A stretch of 64,000 nt of DNA from Oreocharis arfaki (Eukaryota > Chordata > Aves > Passeriformes > Paramythiidae): the NCBI GenBank assembly GCA_013398015.1, contig VZRR01010414.1:1-64000 (forward strand). Reading direction: 5' to 3'. Shown here piece by piece: positions 62,901 through 64,000 of this stretch. A model generated the notes under the pieces. It was not told where the DNA came from and made no database searches. It saw only the letters and a list, made by a program, of their open reading frames with translations. Position 1 is the first letter of the stretch, and each line of letters starts with the position of its first letter. Both the position numbers and the translations under genes were made by a program.

Positions 62901-64000
62901 CAAACGAAATCTGGTGACAGCTTTATTTAGTTCACTACTCAGCTCATTCTTCCTTTCTACCACATGGCATCTTCAGCGCAAGTGCAAATTAACACTTTTG
63001 TGCACTCTTCTGTTAGAAATCCTACTGAAGATCACTTTTCCAGTCTTCCACAGCGTGCATAAAGTGTTGGGTTGGGGTTTGGGGGCCTTTTTATTTGGTT
63101 GGGTTTGAGATTTTGTTGTTGGTTTTGTTCTGTTTATAATGTGAAGAGCTTTTCCCATGAGACTGCCAGCTGGCAGAGGAGGTGGCACCATTCAGTCCCT
63201 GGCTGAGACGGTACAGTTCAAATTCTGAACTGATGTGATTCATCACATGTTCATTTATGTTACAGATTTTGATCATGCACATCTCAAACCTTGCACATGA
63301 ACCAAAGGAATAGCAAAGGCTTTTTTGAAGAGGCAAAAATGCATGTGAACAAATGCAAGCAGCTTATCTCTGATTACAAGAATAAAGCATTCATCAAATT
63401 ACAGGTAAGACTTAAAAAAAGAAATTCCTGTCGTATCTCAATAAGCTTCATTTATATCCTGTCTAAATAAGAGACAGATCAGCATGAGAGCCAAAGGACC
63501 AAGTTCCTTGTTTTTTCAACTTCCCCATCCATCAAGGCTTAGGCTGTTTGTCCTTTTCCTTGTTTTGATAGGATGGACACTCGGTTTGTCTTATACCCCC
63601 TAAAAGGGAAAGCAGGTAGGGGTAATGTTCAGGTAATTCCGTCTAATTAAATCATGTCATGAGAGTTAAATGGTGTGAATGCTCACCAGGAGCTCTCATT
63701 CTGATACACCAGCTACCAGCAAATTATGAGTTGCCAAACATAATCAAGAGAATGAATTACAAGAGCTATCAGCAGTGTCAAGCTGGATAAGGAAATGTAT
63801 GATTATTGCTCTGCCACAGCTGAGAGATTCACAGTAAAGTGCAGAAGCCTCTAATTAATAAAAACTGTGGAAATATCAAACAAATTTTTACCCCAACAAG
63901 ATTATGGGTTTTAAGTAAAAACAAATATTTCAACCATTCATCCTGAGTGCATTTTTCCAGTTTTTGAAATCTCATATATTCTTTTCATATACCATTCACT
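59944..64000. other. Non-coding unique DNA, no gene seen
   Basis: AT-rich unique sequence to the window end. Frames of up to 101 codons (61847-62152 minus) are unrecognised. A G-rich tract at 63069-63103 is listed separately. No further interspersed repeat was recognised. Confidence 0.55.
63069..63103 (+). repeat. G-rich tract with four G runs (possible G-quadruplex)
   Basis: GGG at 63069, GGGG at 63074, GGGGG at 63081 and GGG at 63101 lie on the plus strand in a T/G-rich stretch. The first three runs have short loops of two or three bases; the last loop is 15 bases, which weakens the prediction. Confidence 0.4.

Noticed and set aside
1..64000. CRISPR arrays, operons, bacterial promoters or phage-like modules
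   Set aside because: The window is vertebrate nuclear DNA by its CR1 and microsatellite content. No regularly spaced direct repeats or gene clusters are present.

Overview
This window looks like non-coding nuclear DNA from a bird, or possibly another sauropsid. The evidence is the repeat content: at least six fragments of CR1, the dominant avian LINE, in both orientations, together with simple repeats, one probable retroviral solo LTR and two possible ancient L2/MIR-type repeat tails. The sequence is AT-rich. There are two runs of N, so it comes from a draft assembly. Species cannot be fixed from the sequence.

I found no protein-coding gene that I can support. The longest open frames are about 160 codons. 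They overlap each other on opposite strands in GC-richer patches, match no protein family I recognise, and lack convincing exon structure. No tRNA, rRNA or other structural RNA gene was recognised. The window is best read as intergenic DNA or the inside of a very large intron.

Layout: 1-3.25 kb unique DNA with a small GC-rich patch and a strong GC hairpin; 3.25-3.42 kb a minus-strand CR1 3' end; 3.4-11.6 kb unique DNA with a GC-rich patch near 10 kb and two possible ancient repeat tails; 11.6-27.1 kb unique DNA with a CAGA microsatellite (17.75 kb), a protein-like but broken segment (about 21.9-22.7 kb) and a short CR1 fragment (24.1 kb); 27.15-27.34 kb a CA-rich microsatellite running into a gap; 27.3-37.7 kb unique DNA; 37.7-39.97 kb a perfect 867-bp direct duplication around a 464-base gap, probably an assembly error; 40.9-41.3 kb a plus-strand CR1 3' end running into a TA/GATA microsatellite; 48.57-49.62 kb a probable solo LTR with CAAT box, TATA box and polyadenylation signals; 56.4 kb a minus-strand CR1 piece; 59.4-59.95 kb a microsatellite followed by a collapsed CR1 made of reverse-transcriptase pieces joined to a 3' tail, then a second CR1 tail; 60-64 kb unique DNA with a G-rich tract near 63.1 kb.

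I found no new gene system. The points most worth checking are the gap-flanking duplication, the LTR, the rearranged CR1 at 59.5 kb, the unidentified protein-like stretch near 22 kb, and a few local structures (hairpin at 51.24 kb, TAATTA cluster at 58.17 kb, CG-centred palindrome at 46.78 kb).
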